Positions 61,787 through 64,000 of a stretch of DNA of 64,000 nucleotides are shown here, piece by piece. Origin of the DNA: Heyndrickxia camelliae (GTDB lineage Bacteria; Bacillota; Bacilli; Bacillales; Bacillaceae_C); NCBI RefSeq assembly GCF_002844575.1, contig NZ_PIQO01000014.1, positions 59,116-123,115 on the forward strand, read 5' to 3'. The position numbers and the translations under genes were made by a program. The stretch's first letter is position 1. The number at the start of each line of letters is the position of its first letter. The notes beneath the pieces are model-generated. The model was not told where the DNA came from. It saw only the letters and a list, made by a program, of their open reading frames with translations, and ran no database searches.

Positions 61787-64000
61787 TTAATATGATAGAT
61801 ATTTTGGTATTTGCAATGTTAACTCGTATGAATTTAATAAGCTATACAAATTATAGATTTGGATAACTTGTTTTTCTGCCCATCCAATATCTGTTGCATA
61901 TTGATGAGTTGCTTTTCCACTACTTGCAGCTGCACTTGGATTCCAACGCATTTTATATAATGTATCTTGTCCAGAATTTATGTAACCATTTGCGATAAAT
62001 TCCGCACCACCAATAATTGCCTCTTCAGGAGTAAACCATCCTGCATTATAGGCAAACTGTGCACCACTACTCAAAGCAGAGTTATCATATGCACCAATTC
62101 CATACATATTATATACGGTCCTTCCATTCACTTGTACACCATTTGCCAATTGTGAAGTACCATTCCCTGTTTCAAGTAAAGCATGAGAAATAAGGTATAT
62201 TTCATTTACTCCATATATTTCTCCAGCAGCAATAAAGGAACTTGCTTTTCCGGCTAATATTCCTTTTCCAGCAAGAATCTTATTATTCACTTCAGCAGCA
62301 TCAAGATTAGTAGATTTAGATAGGTTTAAAAATTGTAATGATTTAATAGAATCATCAACAAAATTATTAGGATCCAAATAATATTTAATATCATCAGGAT
62401 TCGCATTTACCCATGTCTTATTATAACTAACTTCATACCATGTATATCCATCTGAATCCTTTTGTTGAGATATAATGGACAAAGTATCACCATTATTCAC
62501 TTTGCCAACTACCCAATAGGATGTTCCAGCTCCGCCTCTGACATTCCAGCCATTGCCTTGAACGACTCCACTTGTTGGTTTAGATGGATTATTTAACTTT
62601 AAGGCATCTTCTCTAATATATGTATGATATTTCGAGTCGGTTTGAGCACCAGCGGCTTCTTGGATCTTAACGAGATTATCAATGGATATATTGTAATTAT
62701 CATAGATTACCTTTTTCGTACTATTAGATGATCCCGGCAAGCTTATTGCAGTGGACGATAAATATTGAGTACTAACATAGCCAGTCTTTCCATTTGCTGT
62801 TACTCTTGCCCAACCATTTGACTCAGAATAGTATTGAACTGCAGTTCCCCTAGTTAATGTTGAAATAATACTTGCATTGACAGAAGCAGAAGAACGCATA
62901 TTTAAGACGGAATTAGCATCTACATTTACATATTTTAATTTACTCTGACTCTGCGAAGTATTTGAATCAGAATTATTGGATGAAGGGACACTGGATGAGA
63001 GATTCTCTGATTTAACATACCCATCATGTCCATAAACATTTATTTTTGCCCAACCATTTGATTCTGAATATACGGTAACTTTTACACCCTTCGCAATATT
63101 CACAATTACAGATGATTTCGTTGATGGCTCTGTATACATGCTTAACCCAGATAATGAATTTACCATTACATATTTCACTTTTGTTGTTTCTTTAGGTGGA
63201 ACGGAAATAGCTGGTTTAGTTGTTATAAGGTACTGGCTACTAACAAAGCCATCTTTTCCATTGACGTTGACCTTAGACCAACCATTTGACTCAGCATATA
63301 CCTTTACTTCCATTCCTAACGTTAACTTCGCAATAATCTTTCCACTTGTAGAAGCAGTTTCTCTCATATTCAAACTAGAATTTGCTGTTACATTCACATA
63401 TTTCAACACTGTTTTTGGTGTACTAGGTTTATTCGCAGTACTGGAAGGTGGTTTTACAGAATCAACTTTCGTGGTCGTCAAATATTGACTGCTTACATAG
63501 CCATCTTTTCCATTGGCCTTTATTTTCGACCAACCGTTTGATTCCGAATATACCGTTACTTGGGTATCCTTTTTTAGACTGGCGATAACTTTTCCTTTTG
63601 TTGATGCAGTAGATCGCATGTTTAGTGTGGAATTCGCTTCTACATTCACATATTTAGTAGTCGTTTTAGGAACTGTTGCTGGCTTTGTTGTTGTCGAAGA
63701 TGCCTTCACCGTTGTACTATTTTGCGTACTCAAATACTGGCTGCTTACGTAGCCATCTTTTCCACTAGCCTTTATTTTCGACCAACCGTTTGATTCCGAA
63801 TATACCGTTACTTGGGTACCCTTTTTTAGACTGGCGATAACTTTTCCTTTTGTTGATGCAGTAGATCGCATGTTTAGTGTGGAATTCGCTTCTACATTCA
63901 CATATTTAGTAGTCGTTTTAGGAACTGTTGCTGGCTTTGTTGTTGTCGAAGATGCCTTCACCGTTGTACTATTTTGCGTACTCAAATACTGGCTGCTTAC
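61787..64000 (-). CDS. SH3b-repeat N-acetylglucosaminidase (LytD/GH73-type), N-terminus beyond the window
   Basis: Wall hydrolase; 737 codons are visible and the frame is open to the edge. At least six SH3b domains come first (for example KYVNVEANSTLNMRSTASTK), binding the cell wall. The visible C-terminus from about 575 is a glucosaminidase domain with the likely catalytic Glu in ISHALLETGNGTS and YNMYGIGAYD further on. The first two visible SH3b units plus linkers (84 residues each) are almost identical. Probably used in growth, separation or sporulation; a signal peptide is expected outside the window. Confidence 0.9.
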   Translation of the reverse strand, partial: VSSQYLSTQNSTTVKASSTTTKPATVPKTTTKYVNVEANSTLNMRSTASTKGKVIASLKKGTQVTVYSESNGWSKIKASGKDGYVSSQYLSTQNSTTVKASSTTTKPATVPKTTTKYVNVEANSTLNMRSTASTKGKVIASLKKDTQVTVYSESNGWSKIKANGKDGYVSSQYLTTTKVDSVKPPSSTANKPSTPKTVLKYVNVTANSSLNMRETASTSGKIIAKLTLGMEVKVYAESNGWSKVNVNGKDGFVSSQYLITTKPAISVPPKETTKVKYVMVNSLSGLSMYTEPSTKSSVIVNIAKGVKVTVYSESNGWAKINVYGHDGYVKSENLSSSVPSSNNSDSNTSQSQSKLKYVNVDANSVLNMRSSASVNASIISTLTRGTAVQYYSESNGWARVTANGKTGYVSTQYLSSTAISLPGSSNSTKKVIYDNYNISIDNLVKIQEAAGAQTDSKYHTYIREDALKLNNPSKPTSGVVQGNGWNVRGGAGTSYWVVGKVNNGDTLSIISQQKDSDGYTWYEVSYNKTWVNANPDDIKYYLDPNNFVDDSIKSLQFLNLSKSTNLDAAEVNNKILAGKGILAGKASSFIAAGEIYGVNEIYLISHALLETGNGTSQLANGVQVNGRTVYNMYGIGAYDNSALSSGAQFAYNAGWFTPEEAIIGGAEFIANGYINSGQDTLYKMRWNPSAAASSGKATHQYATDIGWAEKQVIQIYNLYSLLNSYELTLQIPKYLSY
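63482..63985 (-). repeat. Recent 252-bp tandem duplication inside the glucosaminidase gene
   Basis: Two adjacent 252-bp copies (84 codons, STQNSTTVKA to SSQYL) differ by only a handful of bases; the encoded changes include KKGTQ/KKDTQ and KASGKD/KANGKD. The third SH3b unit further on is clearly more diverged. The copies may extend beyond the window. Confidence 0.93.

Overview
The window is chromosomal DNA of a low-GC, endospore-forming Gram-positive bacterium of the Bacillaceae. Evidence: a complete gerKA-KB-KC germinant receptor operon, CotF-type coat proteins, strong AGGAGG-type ribosome binding sites, many TTG/GTG starts, and gene order (suf - met - gcvH - ArsC/Spx-like - fadE/fadA/fadN - yuzL - coat genes) close to what I remember of the Bacillus subtilis yur/yus region. 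Species cannot be assigned from the sequence alone. No rRNA, tRNA, CRISPR array, complete insertion sequence or prophage was seen.

Layout. 1-3.2 kb: sufC-sufD-sufS (Fe-S cluster assembly, minus strand, sufS cut by the edge). 3.5-7.0 kb: a small unrecognised ORF with its own terminator, then metN-metP-metQ (methionine ABC importer) behind a SAM-I riboswitch. 7.1-8.9 kb: small housekeeping genes (thioredoxin-like, gcvH, ArsC/Spx-like). 9.0-9.4 kb: a decayed membrane-protein gene. 9.4-15.1 kb: fadN-fadA-fadE beta-oxidation operon with a perfect FadR-type palindrome. 15.3-16.1 kb: yuzL and two coat genes. 16.15-16.6 kb: a tandem array of exact 52-bp units. 16.8-20.7 kb: CdaR-type regulator and glcD-glcF. 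20.75-25.6 kb: Fur-controlled siderophore importer with a FhuF-type reductase. 25.9-29.6 kb: gerK-type operon; then a RodA/FtsW-like protein, thioredoxin, a coat protein and a PLD-like protein. 33.6-38.7 kb: lmo0937-type small membrane protein, then a small alarmone synthetase-tetR pair divergent from an SwrC-type RND pump. 38.7-45 kb: an amino-acid ABC importer without its ATPase, CsoR, CorA and HelD. 45.2-50.6 kb: PepSY-like membrane protein, two-component system and MacAB-like exporter. 50.85-51.4 kb: a second exact 52-bp array of unrelated sequence. 51.5-58.3 kb: a cobalamin-riboswitch operon. 58.5-60.3 kb: small secreted protein, ApbE and a heme-type ferric reductase membrane domain. 60.3-64 kb: Nudix, VOC protein, and an SH3b-repeat glucosaminidase running off the right edge.

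The most interesting system is the cobalamin operon: B12 riboswitch, an LPNTA-anchored wall protein with two DUF4430 domains and an alpha/alpha-toroid (the two folds of mammalian intrinsic factor and transcobalamin), a class D-type sortase, a DUF4430 lipoprotein, and a full ECF transporter (T, fused A-A, S). It reads as a wall-to-membrane relay for vitamin B12. The second notable signal is the pair of tandem arrays that share an indel-free 52-bp period but not their sequence.
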